A stretch of 11,313 bases of DNA from JAKAGZ01 sp964412105 (GTDB lineage Bacteria; Bacteroidota; Ignavibacteria; Ignavibacteriales; Ignavibacteriaceae): NCBI GenBank assembly GCA_964412105.1, contig CAYPNM010000073.1, positions 1-11,313 of the forward strand. The letters run 5' to 3'. The position numbers were made by a program, and so were the translations under genes. Of this stretch, positions 1 to 7,251 are shown in pieces. Under the pieces are notes generated by a model. That model was given only the letters and a program-made list of their open reading frames with translations. It made no database searches and was not told the DNA's origin. The first letter of the stretch is position 1. Every line of letters starts with the position of its first letter.

Positions 1-67
1 AAATATAAGTATTTATTTTACAAAAAGTAAAAGCGATTTGTTATAGTAATAATTTAAGAATAAATAT

Positions 68-97
68 TTGAATTCAAAATAAAAATTGTCTTATAAT
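68..97 (+). promoter_or_regulatory. Candidate sigma-70-like promoter of ndh
   Basis: TTGAAT (68-73) and a perfect TATAAT (92-97) are separated by 18 nt, which would give a leader of about 120 nt before ndh. A second perfect TATAAT at 123-128 lacks a recognisable -35. The region is extremely AT-rich, so chance matches are likely. The other sequence in 1-222 shows no gene. Confidence 0.28.
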
Positions 98-222
98 AAG
101 GGGAATGGTTAAAATCTTGACTTATAATTTTGTAATTTATTGAAATTAAGATTTGTAGTTCTTTAGCCTATTTTCTAATTACCGCTTCAATTATTAAAAT
201 TTATTACAAAAAGGATTATTAT

Positions 223-1473
223 ATGTCCAAAATTGTCATTGTGGGCGGGGGTTTTGGTGGTTTAATGACTGCTAAAGCTTTGAAGGGGGCCAATGATGAA
301 ATAGTAATTATTGACAAGACAAATTATCATTTATTTCAACCATTGCTTTATCAGGTAGCTACAGCAGCACTTTCGCCGGGAGATATTGCTCTGCCAATCA
401 GGGCTGTTTTCAGTAAATTCAAGAATATAAAAGTTATTTTGGATGAGGTCGTTTCAATTAACAGAACCGAAAGAAAAGTTATTTTGAGAGATGGAGAAAT
501 TGGATTTGATTATCTGGTCATATCAATCGGCTCACGCCATTCTTATTTTGGAAATGACAAATGGGAAGCAAATGCTCCAGGATTAAAAACTCTGGGTGAT
601 GCGCTATTGATTCGCGAAAGAATTTTAATGTCGCTTGAGAAAGCTGAGAAGGAAGATGATCCTGTCAAAAGAAAAAAATATCTAACCTTTGTCATAATTG
701 GCGGGGGGCCAACAGGAGTTGAAATGGCAGGTGCAATTGCTGAAATTGCTAAAAGAACGTTAATGCGTGATTTTAGAAACTTTAAACCATCAGATACAAA
801 CATTTACCTAATAGAAGCAATGCCAATGTTGTTAAACAATTATCCGCAGGAATTATCAGTCAAGGCTCAGAACGATCTCGCAGGAATGGGAGTGGAATTA
901 AAACTGAATACCAAGGTCACAGATGTGAATTCTAATGGAGTGGAGACAGATAAAGGCTTATTTGAGACGAAGAATATTATCTGGGCTGCCGGCAATTCAG
1001 TCTCACCATTATTAGGATCTCTTGATATAAAGCTTGATCGCGCCGGCAGAGTTTATGTAAAAAAAGATATGAGTATAGAGGGTGATCCAAACATTTTTGT
1101 AATTGGAGATGCTGCCTTATTCTTTGATGAAAAAGGAAAGCAACTTCCCGGAGTGGCACCTGTTGCGATTCAACAGGGAAGATATGTGGGTAAAATTATT
1201 AAAAATAAAACTGTGCCTCAGAATAGAAAATCCTTTCATTATGTTGATAAAGGCAATCTTGCAACAATAGGCAGAGCTAAAGCAGTTGCTGATATTCATG
1301 GGTTGAAATTGTCAGGTTTTATAGCATGGGTCGCATGGTGTTTTATTCATATTTTCTTTCTAATTGGGTTCAGGAACCGGTTCAGAGTTATGGGAGAATG
1401 GGGCTGGTATTATATAACTTTCAAACATGGAATAAGATTGATAGTTGGAAAGGATGATGATGACTTAAAGTAA
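223..1473 (+). CDS. ndh: Type II NADH:quinone oxidoreductase (NDH-2)
   Basis: The 416-residue protein reads as a single-subunit, non-proton-pumping NADH dehydrogenase that passes electrons from NADH through FAD to membrane quinone on the cytoplasmic face. Seen in the sequence: an N-terminal FAD-binding glycine motif GGGFGG (8-13), a second nucleotide-binding motif GGGPTGVE (160-167) for NADH, whose final Glu is conserved in the family, the FAD-contacting VIGDAA (293-298), and the quinone-site IQQG (316-319). A hydrophobic aromatic segment at about 362-382 followed by basic residues fits the C-terminal membrane anchor typical of NDH-2. Length is normal for the family. The ATG is supported by AAGGA at 211-215 with 7-nt spacing. 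It is transcribed alone, and its stop lies one base from the stop of the opposing gene. Related sulfide:quinone reductases are an alternative, but they carry redox cysteines that are absent here. Confidence 0.93.
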   Translation: MSKIVIVGGGFGGLMTAKALKGANDEIVIIDKTNYHLFQPLLYQVATAALSPGDIALPIRAVFSKFKNIKVILDEVVSINRTERKVILRDGEIGFDYLVISIGSRHSYFGNDKWEANAPGLKTLGDALLIRERILMSLEKAEKEDDPVKRKKYLTFVIIGGGPTGVEMAGAIAEIAKRTLMRDFRNFKPSDTNIYLIEAMPMLLNNYPQELSVKAQNDLAGMGVELKLNTKVTDVNSNGVETDKGLFETKNIIWAAGNSVSPLLGSLDIKLDRAGRVYVKKDMSIEGDPNIFVIGDAALFFDEKGKQLPGVAPVAIQQGRYVGKIIKNKTVPQNRKSFHYVDKGNLATIGRAKAVADIHGLKLSGFIAWVAWCFIHIFFLIGFRNRFRVMGEWGWYYITFKHGIRLIVGKDDDDLK

Positions 1474-1474
1474 T

Positions 1475-3412
1475 TTAAATATCTAATTCAATCTGTGCAC
1501 TGATTTGATTATCAAAATTGCCAATTATTTCCGAGTATCCGCTGCCGAGCGTTTTTTGTGCAGGTTTATATATCTCTGAATATTTTAATGATAGCTTAAG
1601 CATTTCAAAGAATTTGTATTTAACAAGACAATACCATCTGATACCCTGACCACTTAGCCCTGTAATTGAATATGTTCCTTCCAAATCATTTTCAAATTCA
1701 TAAATAGCCGAATTAAAAGAATCCGTCCTGAAAAATATTATTCTTCCGTCTATATAAAAATTTATTGAGGGCATAAATTTTACATCCTGAAATATCATAA
1801 AGCCATTTTCTGATATATCAATGTCTTTTATTTTATAGCTGCTTACCTCAACCCTGCTCTTTAGTTCAATTTTTTTATTAAGAATGTACTTTATTCCTAT
1901 CCTGAAGGATGATTTTTCTCTTTTATGAATTTGTATCGTCTCGCCCGTTTGAGTGTTGATATCTTTATTTTCCAACTTGAATTTTATATTTGTTGTCAGT
2001 CCTTTTGACAAGTAAGTTGTATAATTGAATAAAAATTCATCTCCTGAAGCCGGTAAATTTGAATAATAGCTTCCACGCGGGAATTTAAATTGGTCATAAT
2101 ATAAATTAAAAAGGCCAACTGGCGTTCTTATTCTAATGCCGTTATAGATTCCAAATTCATTTTGTGTACTATTTTGCTCACCAAACCCAAAACTGTGTAT
2201 GTTATAATAATTTTCGGGATAGCTTCTTATTAAAGTTACAATTGACAAATAGTCTGTTACGGAAATTTCAAGGCCGGTTATTGAAGCCAGAGATTTACCA
2301 TTAAATGCTGTTTCCCCAAATAAATTCATATCCCCCAAAAGAAGGTCATATGAAAATGAATAAAAGCTAAAGTCATTTCCAGTTAAACCGAAAATGCTGT
2401 TTGACATAAAGCTGTTGCTATATTGAGAATGATATGATAGAAATCCAAATCTAACGTACCTTCCAAAAGATGCATTAATCATCGCTCCTAATGTTTTTTC
2501 ATTGGCCGAAGATTTTTGCATTAATTCAGTTGAAGTTCTATGATAACCGCTGATTGGAGTTGAATGAATATATCCGGCAATAGAATCAACATTCGCATCA
2601 ATATTATGGTTTGAATAGAAAAGGGAGAACCTATAATCTTTCAGTTTTATATTAGCAGCAATACCTCTGAAAAAATTATTCTCATCCGTACTGGTATATT
2701 TATATATACCTCGAAATTTCTTTTTGACTGGATAAATCGCATCTGCGCTTTTTGAAAAAGAATAAGGACTCCATAATGCCAGTCCTTGTCCAAATTCGGT
2801 TATGTAATCACCTATAATTACTTTATTAATAATTCCTACATTATTTATAGATAAATGCGCGGAATAAAAATCATTAATTGATTTCTCGCCCGGATCTTTA
2901 TCTATAGTAATTCCTGCCCTGTAATTATTATAACTCATTTTCAGCCTGTTATAAGTTTTTAGGTTATTTCCTTCAAATTTATTCCTTACAAATCCATCTT
3001 CTTTTTGCAGATTAGTGGAAATTCTGTTTCTGAATTGAAGGGAAAATGAACCAGGCCGGGTAATTTTATTACCAATGTCATTATCTATTCTTAAAAAGAT
3101 TTTTAATCTAGTTAATTTGTCCACATTTATACCTTTAATAGAATTTAATTCTGCCAGTGAAAATATCCTGCCTGATTTATTTCTGTAAGATACTATTGCT
3201 GTAGCAGTTACAATGTCCATGCCCGGAATATTTAATAGCTCATTAATAGTAGCATGATTTATGTCAATAGGATTTTCAACGAGGTCTTCAAGTTTGTCTA
3301 TTAATCCGGATTTATCAGTCTCGTCATCCAACTCTTCGACAAATTCCTGGAATACATCATCAATCAAAGTTTCGACTGTATCTGATTGCGCAAGAATATT
3401 TTCCAGAGGCAT
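1475..3412 (-). CDS. Exported helix-hairpin-helix protein with predicted outer-membrane beta-barrel
   Basis: Function unknown. Residues 47-100 form a ComEA-like double helix-hairpin-helix module: hairpins NIPG (61-64) and SIKG (91-94), followed by helices, a fold that in ComEA binds DNA non-specifically. Residues from about 120 to 645 are rich in alternating hydrophobic/polar and aromatic strands with polar turns, as in an outer-membrane beta-barrel; the strand reading is by eye. The coordinates use the first ATG (3412), but that start cuts through an obvious signal peptide: the same frame upstream reads a basic n-region KIIK, then YVLVALIIM, and then NILAQ just after the ATG. No ATG, GTG or TTG exists upstream before the stop at 3485-3487, so translation probably starts at a near-cognate codon (AUU 3457 or 3448, or AUA 3451). 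It is the second gene of a pair with the barrel gene upstream. Its stop is one base from the ndh stop. Confidence 0.75.
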   Translation of the reverse strand: MPLENILAQSDTVETLIDDVFQEFVEELDDETDKSGLIDKLEDLVENPIDINHATINELLNIPGMDIVTATAIVSYRNKSGRIFSLAELNSIKGINVDKLTRLKIFLRIDNDIGNKITRPGSFSLQFRNRISTNLQKEDGFVRNKFEGNNLKTYNRLKMSYNNYRAGITIDKDPGEKSINDFYSAHLSINNVGIINKVIIGDYITEFGQGLALWSPYSFSKSADAIYPVKKKFRGIYKYTSTDENNFFRGIAANIKLKDYRFSLFYSNHNIDANVDSIAGYIHSTPISGYHRTSTELMQKSSANEKTLGAMINASFGRYVRFGFLSYHSQYSNSFMSNSIFGLTGNDFSFYSFSYDLLLGDMNLFGETAFNGKSLASITGLEISVTDYLSIVTLIRSYPENYYNIHSFGFGEQNSTQNEFGIYNGIRIRTPVGLFNLYYDQFKFPRGSYYSNLPASGDEFLFNYTTYLSKGLTTNIKFKLENKDINTQTGETIQIHKREKSSFRIGIKYILNKKIELKSRVEVSSYKIKDIDISENGFMIFQDVKFMPSINFYIDGRIIFFRTDSFNSAIYEFENDLEGTYSITGLSGQGIRWYCLVKYKFFEMLKLSLKYSEIYKPAQKTLGSGYSEIIGNFDNQISAQIELDI

Positions 3413-3457
3413 TATAATTAATGCGACTAATACGTAAGTAATCTTAATTATTTTAAT
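3413..3457 (-). other. Signal-peptide coding extension lacking a canonical start codon
   Basis: In frame with the HHH-barrel gene, this stretch reads IKIIKITYVLVALII and joins the MPLENILAQ of the called start to form a complete Sec signal peptide (basic n-region, hydrophobic core, cleavage near A-Q). Only ATT (3457-3455, 3448-3446) and ATA (3451-3449) are available as starters. A GGGG at 3461-3458 lies 6 nt before the ATA and 9 nt before the second ATT. The region abuts the TAA of the upstream gene (3455-3453), so translational coupling may help initiation. Confidence 0.6.
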
Positions 3458-4277
3458 CCCCGTCTTTTTTATTAAATGAAATAATTACTCCTAACTGGTG
3501 GGTTAAGCCTAATTGCTGATGAGTGACAATAGCGTAATTAAAATTAAATAAAGAATAGTTTACACCAATTCCAAAGGAGTATAAATTAGGATTTTTAGAG
3601 AGTCCCATTCTTAGTGCGAGGTATTGTATAATTGCATAGTCAATCCCGAAACGCGGTGAAGCCTTATACCTGATATCTTTTTCTATCGCTAAACTGGCAG
3701 TACAGTTGTCGATAATTTTGTAGCTCAAACCAGAGTGTATTTCGATCGGTAATTCATCAGTTTCGGATGTCAAAGAAGCACGTGTTATGTTTTTATAGAT
3801 AAATCCGAAATGCAAACTCTCTGTCAGCTTTGCCAACACTCCAACATCTAAAATTATTGTATTTTTACCTCCATAATTTTTTATAGTGAAGTTCCTGTAA
3901 TTAAATACGACTCCGACGTAAAATCTATCATTATAATTATATGATCCACCTAAAGAAATTTGGGTTTCTTTATAAAGTTCAAATCCATAGATCATTGCTC
4001 CCACGGCTATTGCCCCGAAATTCATTGGATGACTAAAAGCCAGATAACCATTTTTTAGCTCGCTCATTCCAAAAGGAGAGGGGGAAAAAAACACCCCTGC
4101 TTCATCCTGTTTAATTTGCGCGAGGCCGGCTGGATTTTCAAAAAATGCAAATACATTATCACTTACTGCTAGGTCTGAATTGGAAAGGGCAATTTGTTTT
4201 GCGCCGGGAGTAAATTGTGGATAAATGTGATTAGCCAGTAGTATGAAAACGATTATTATTAGTGATAAGTTTTTCAT
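3453..4277 (-). CDS. PorV/PorQ-like outer-membrane beta-barrel protein
   Basis: This 274-residue exported protein starts with a Sec signal peptide (MKNLSLIIIVFILLANHIYPQ). The mature N-terminus resembles the PorV/PorQ/FadL-like barrel signature: 'GAKQIALSNSDLAVSDN' followed by 'FFENPAGLAQI' (about 25-54), where the conserved NPAGL turn is diagnostic of this superfamily. The rest is alternating short beta-strands. It ends near 'NYAIVTHQQLGLTHQLG', a common closing-strand pattern in the group. PorV and PorQ belong to the type IX secretion attachment apparatus in Bacteroidota, but many paralogues have other, unknown roles. This copy is shorter than typical PorV, so the specific role is open. An SD GGGGAG (4287-4282) precedes the ATG by 4 nt. 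It is the first gene of a unit with the HHH-barrel gene and is divergent from the DUF4835 gene. Confidence 0.75.
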   Translation of the reverse strand: MKNLSLIIIVFILLANHIYPQFTPGAKQIALSNSDLAVSDNVFAFFENPAGLAQIKQDEAGVFFSPSPFGMSELKNGYLAFSHPMNFGAIAVGAMIYGFELYKETQISLGGSYNYNDRFYVGVVFNYRNFTIKNYGGKNTIILDVGVLAKLTESLHFGFIYKNITRASLTSETDELPIEIHSGLSYKIIDNCTASLAIEKDIRYKASPRFGIDYAIIQYLALRMGLSKNPNLYSFGIGVNYSLFNFNYAIVTHQQLGLTHQLGVIISFNKKDGD

Positions 4278-4299
4278 GTGGCTCCCCTGCTACTTTGAA

Positions 4300-4328
4300 T
4301 TGTTACATAATATCGAATTTTATATATT
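4300..4328 (+). promoter_or_regulatory. Candidate promoter of the DUF4835 gene
   Basis: On the plus strand, TTGTTA (4300-4305) and TATATT (4323-4328) have a 17-nt spacer, giving a leader of about 30 nt before the ATG at 4364. It occupies nearly the same bases as the opposing promoter candidate, so both could not be used at once. AT-rich DNA makes chance matches likely. Confidence 0.32.
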
Positions 4329-4335
4329 AAATCAA
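4307..4335 (-). promoter_or_regulatory. Candidate promoter of the barrel/HHH gene pair
   Basis: On the minus strand, TTGATT (4335-4330) and TATTAT (4312-4307) are separated by exactly 17 nt, placing a start about 23 nt before the barrel-gene ATG and leaving the GGGGAG ribosome site inside the leader. It interleaves with the candidate promoter for the opposite gene. Confidence 0.35.
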
Positions 4336-4363
4336 CAAATAATTGGAAAAAATCAGTAATAAA

Positions 4364-5245
4364 ATGAAAACAATAATAGCTGCGATACTCTTATTTACAG
4401 GCGTAATGTTTGCTCAGGAATTAAATTGTACTGTGACAGTTAACATGGATAATATTCCCATATCTCTACGTGACAGGCTAAGCGATTTTAAGGATGCCGT
4501 TGAAAATTATATGAACAAGACTCGATTTGTTGGCGACAGCTGGGAAGGCCCAAGAATTATCTGTTCTCTTGATATATTTTTTACTGCAGCAACGAATGAT
4601 GTGAATTTTTCAGCACAGGTGGCTGTTACGAGTCAAAGGGACATTTATAATTCAGAGAATAAATCATTGATGTTGAAAGTAAATGATAACGCGTGGAATT
4701 TTGTATACCAAAAGGGTCAGCCTCTTTATTTTAATCAGGCATCATTTGATCCGCTCACAAGTTTCCTGGATTTTTATGCATATGTTATAATCGGACTTGA
4801 TATGGATTCCTATGTTGAACTTGGCGGTACTGAATACTTTAATAAAGCGGCTGCTATTGCGAGCTATGGTGCAACCAGCCAGTATAATACCGGCTGGACT
4901 CTAAGCAGCGCAGCTTACAACAGAAGGAAATTTGTTGATGAATTGAATAATGATGCTTACAGAAATTTTAGAGAGGGGGAATTTGATTACTATTACGGAA
5001 TTGATGTATTTTCTCTAAATAAAGAACTGGCATACAAATATATTGTTAAACTCGTAGATGCAATAGATAAATCGAGAAATAAAATTGATCTGACGAGTGT
5101 TTTGATGAAAACTTTTTTTAATGCCAAGTGTGAAGAAATAATTGACAAACTGAAAGATTATTCGGATCGTTATGATGTATTTCTAACCTTAAAAAAACTT
5201 GACTCGGCACATTCATCTAAATACAATGATGCTATGAATCAGTAG
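4364..5245 (+). CDS. DUF4835 family exported protein (PorD-like)
   Basis: This protein (293 residues from the chosen start) matches the DUF4835 pattern, a family also labelled PorD and linked to type IX secretion in Bacteroidota. Seen: a signal peptide MKTIIAAILLFTGVMFAQ, a mature start QELNCTVTVNMDNI, then 'FVGDSWEGPRIICSLDIFF' (about 54-72) and a conserved 'LTSFLDFYAYVIIGLDMDSY' block (about 126-145), both characteristic. A TTG at 4343 in the same frame could add seven residues, but the ATG at 4364 gives a standard signal peptide directly, so it is preferred. No clear SD precedes it. The product is predicted periplasmic or outer-membrane-associated, with no catalytic motif seen. In Bacteroidota this gene commonly sits near coaBC and recN; here it faces a PorV/PorQ-like gene instead. 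Its end overlaps the opposing gene by 7 nt. Confidence 0.8.
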   Translation: MKTIIAAILLFTGVMFAQELNCTVTVNMDNIPISLRDRLSDFKDAVENYMNKTRFVGDSWEGPRIICSLDIFFTAATNDVNFSAQVAVTSQRDIYNSENKSLMLKVNDNAWNFVYQKGQPLYFNQASFDPLTSFLDFYAYVIIGLDMDSYVELGGTEYFNKAAAIASYGATSQYNTGWTLSSAAYNRRKFVDELNNDAYRNFREGEFDYYYGIDVFSLNKELAYKYIVKLVDAIDKSRNKIDLTSVLMKTFFNAKCEEIIDKLKDYSDRYDVFLTLKKLDSAHSSKYNDAMNQ

Positions 5246-7251
5246 GAAAGTTTAACCGTAATAATTTTATCTTTTTGATCGATATAATTTACCACGTCCA
5301 TTCCATCACTGACAATTCCAAAAATTGTATATCGCCTGTCAAGGTGGGGATAATCACCGGTAGTAACAAACCATTGTGAACCTTCAGTGTCCTTTCCAGA
5401 ACTTGCCATTCCAACCGTTCCGGGAGAATAATGGAGCGGGGAAAATTCAGAAACAATTTCGTATCCAGGTCCACCCCAGCCAGAACCTGTCGGGTCGCCG
5501 CTCTGAATTACAAATCCGGGAACGACCCTATGAAAGACCAGGTTGTCGAAGAATTTCTTTTCCGCCAAATAGCAAAAATTGCCCACAGTAACAGGAGCAT
5601 ATTCAGGCAAAAGATTAATTGTGAAAGTTCCTTTTTCAGTTTCAATCTGCGCATATTTATATTTAAAGGCATCTCTCCAAATGTCGTCAAAAAGTGTATC
5701 CGTATTCAAGCTTTTCTCTACGGGAAGATTTAACTTATTCTTAGCAAAAGCTCTAATTGAATAGATATTTGAATTTGAAAGATCCTGCAGATTTTGTGAA
5801 TATGTATTCTGATCTAATCTTCGTGCCAGTTCATTCAGTGAAACAAGGCTTTCGAGGAAATCAGGATTATTTAAATATTTTAGGGTTTGTTGCTCTATTA
5901 TGTTTTTTAAATTATCCCGGTTGCTGAAAACAAAAGCCGAATCAATTCCATCGGAAGCAATTGATATTAATGCAGGCGAATCTGACTTAATGGCACTAAA
6001 AAATATTTGATCCAGATTTGAATTATTTCCAAATGAATTTTGAAAATCCAGCAGGTAGCCAATAATATTTATTTTGCTATTTGGCGTCCCGCTATTATAA
6101 TTACTGATTAAATAATTAAGAGCGGAGTCAGAAGAAGAAAACATTGAAGCTGCTCTAAATAAATATTCACTTTCAACTTTATCATTGAAAGATTTTAATA
6201 TCTGAGAAAAAGATTCAGGGAATAGGGAGATATAGCTTATAAATAATTCGCCTTTAGTGTTTGGTGGTTTACCCTGTTCAAATATTCCATTTAAAATTTT
6301 GTTTTTTAATTCCGGTGTGAGCGACTCTGGAATCCTGAGATCCTTAATAGACATTGCGGCTTGCCTGCTGACATTTGGATTATCATCATCAAGAAGAGAC
6401 AGATAATCGGATAGATCGTCAGAATTCTGATAGTTATAATATACCAGAACTTTTGCGGCTTCTATTCTTATAAGGGAAATATTGGAGCCTACAAGGTTAT
6501 CAAAAAGTGAAGTATTATCAGGAAAATATTTTGATCTTCTTAAATTTTCCAGTAGGTATTGAGTTAAAGTACTTCTATCTGCATTAAGAGCATCTTCATC
6601 GATATGATTACTTATCTCGTCAGCAATTATATCTTTTAAATAGCTGCTCAGATTTGTTCTATATATAGCGAATGCTGCTTCAATCTTTCTGTGAATTGGG
6701 ATATCAGCAGCAGTTAATTCATTTTGCAAGATCTTAATACAATCTTGATCATCCTTTATCCCTCTGGAATAGAAGTCATAAATAGCAGTCGAAATTCCAT
6801 CGAACATCAGATAGTTATTTGAATAATAATCGTTTGCTAATCGTTCAAGAATTTCAGGGTAACCTATTTTGCCAATAGCATTTAATATATATGGTTTATA
6901 ACTGACGGGTAAATTCTGATCGGATAATTTTTGATATAAAAAATCAGAGCTTGATGAATCCGGACCCAACTGACCGAGAGCAAAACAAATATATTCCGGA
7001 TTTTGGGAAAAATTCAGGTTTTCTATCGTTTCAATAAATGATTTATTACCGCTTTGGGCAATGCTTAACAATGCAGCATTAACTTTTAACGGATCGCTAG
7101 AGCTGAGGTAACGGGATATTATATTATTATCGAAGGAACGGTCAAATGTAGTTTTAACCAGGTCTCTTTCATTCGAAGAATATTGAGCATTTATTGCAAG
7201 AGGAATAAAAAGAATAAGTAAAATGATAAAATATCTAAATGCTTTTATCAT
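5239..7251 (-). CDS. Exported HEAT-repeat/cyclophilin peptidyl-prolyl isomerase fusion
   Basis: Numbered from the ATG at 7251 (670 residues). After a Sec signal peptide (MIKAFRYFIILLILFIPLAINAQ), residues of about 30-510 form a long helical array resembling HEAT-like repeats (for example 'DDDNPNVSRQAAMSIKDLRIPES'), probably a protein-binding solenoid. Residues of about 531-670 are a complete cyclophilin domain: FHRVVPGF with the catalytic Arg (575), QSGD (583-586), GSQWF (624-628) and LDRRYTIFG (637-645). The predicted role is cis-trans isomerisation of prolyl bonds, or chaperoning, of periplasmic or outer-membrane clients; clients are unknown. A longer start at 7281 would add MGNFIKNTGY in front of the signal peptide. 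The 7251 start gives a normal signal and overlaps the upstream GNAT gene by 17 nt, with AGGA just before it. It probably shares a transcript with that GNAT gene. Confidence 0.88.
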   Translation of the reverse strand: MIKAFRYFIILLILFIPLAINAQYSSNERDLVKTTFDRSFDNNIISRYLSSSDPLKVNAALLSIAQSGNKSFIETIENLNFSQNPEYICFALGQLGPDSSSSDFLYQKLSDQNLPVSYKPYILNAIGKIGYPEILERLANDYYSNNYLMFDGISTAIYDFYSRGIKDDQDCIKILQNELTAADIPIHRKIEAAFAIYRTNLSSYLKDIIADEISNHIDEDALNADRSTLTQYLLENLRRSKYFPDNTSLFDNLVGSNISLIRIEAAKVLVYYNYQNSDDLSDYLSLLDDDNPNVSRQAAMSIKDLRIPESLTPELKNKILNGIFEQGKPPNTKGELFISYISLFPESFSQILKSFNDKVESEYLFRAASMFSSSDSALNYLISNYNSGTPNSKINIIGYLLDFQNSFGNNSNLDQIFFSAIKSDSPALISIASDGIDSAFVFSNRDNLKNIIEQQTLKYLNNPDFLESLVSLNELARRLDQNTYSQNLQDLSNSNIYSIRAFAKNKLNLPVEKSLNTDTLFDDIWRDAFKYKYAQIETEKGTFTINLLPEYAPVTVGNFCYLAEKKFFDNLVFHRVVPGFVIQSGDPTGSGWGGPGYEIVSEFSPLHYSPGTVGMASSGKDTEGSQWFVTTGDYPHLDRRYTIFGIVSDGMDVVNYIDQKDKIITVKLSY

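Noticed and set aside
125..132. TAATTTTG matching the Bacteroidetes TAnnTTTG -7 promoter motif upstream of ndh
   Set aside because: No TTTG-type -33 element is found at 19-21 nt upstream, and such AT-rich octamers are expected by chance here.
543..803. 86-residue minus-strand frame inside ndh
   Set aside because: It is antisense to the well-conserved NADH-binding region of ndh and shows no SD or protein-like features of its own.
5431..5733. 100-residue open frame on the plus strand opposite the cyclophilin domain
   Set aside because: It lies fully antisense to a domain with intact cyclophilin motifs, has no ribosome site, and its translation resembles no family; it is a shadow frame.
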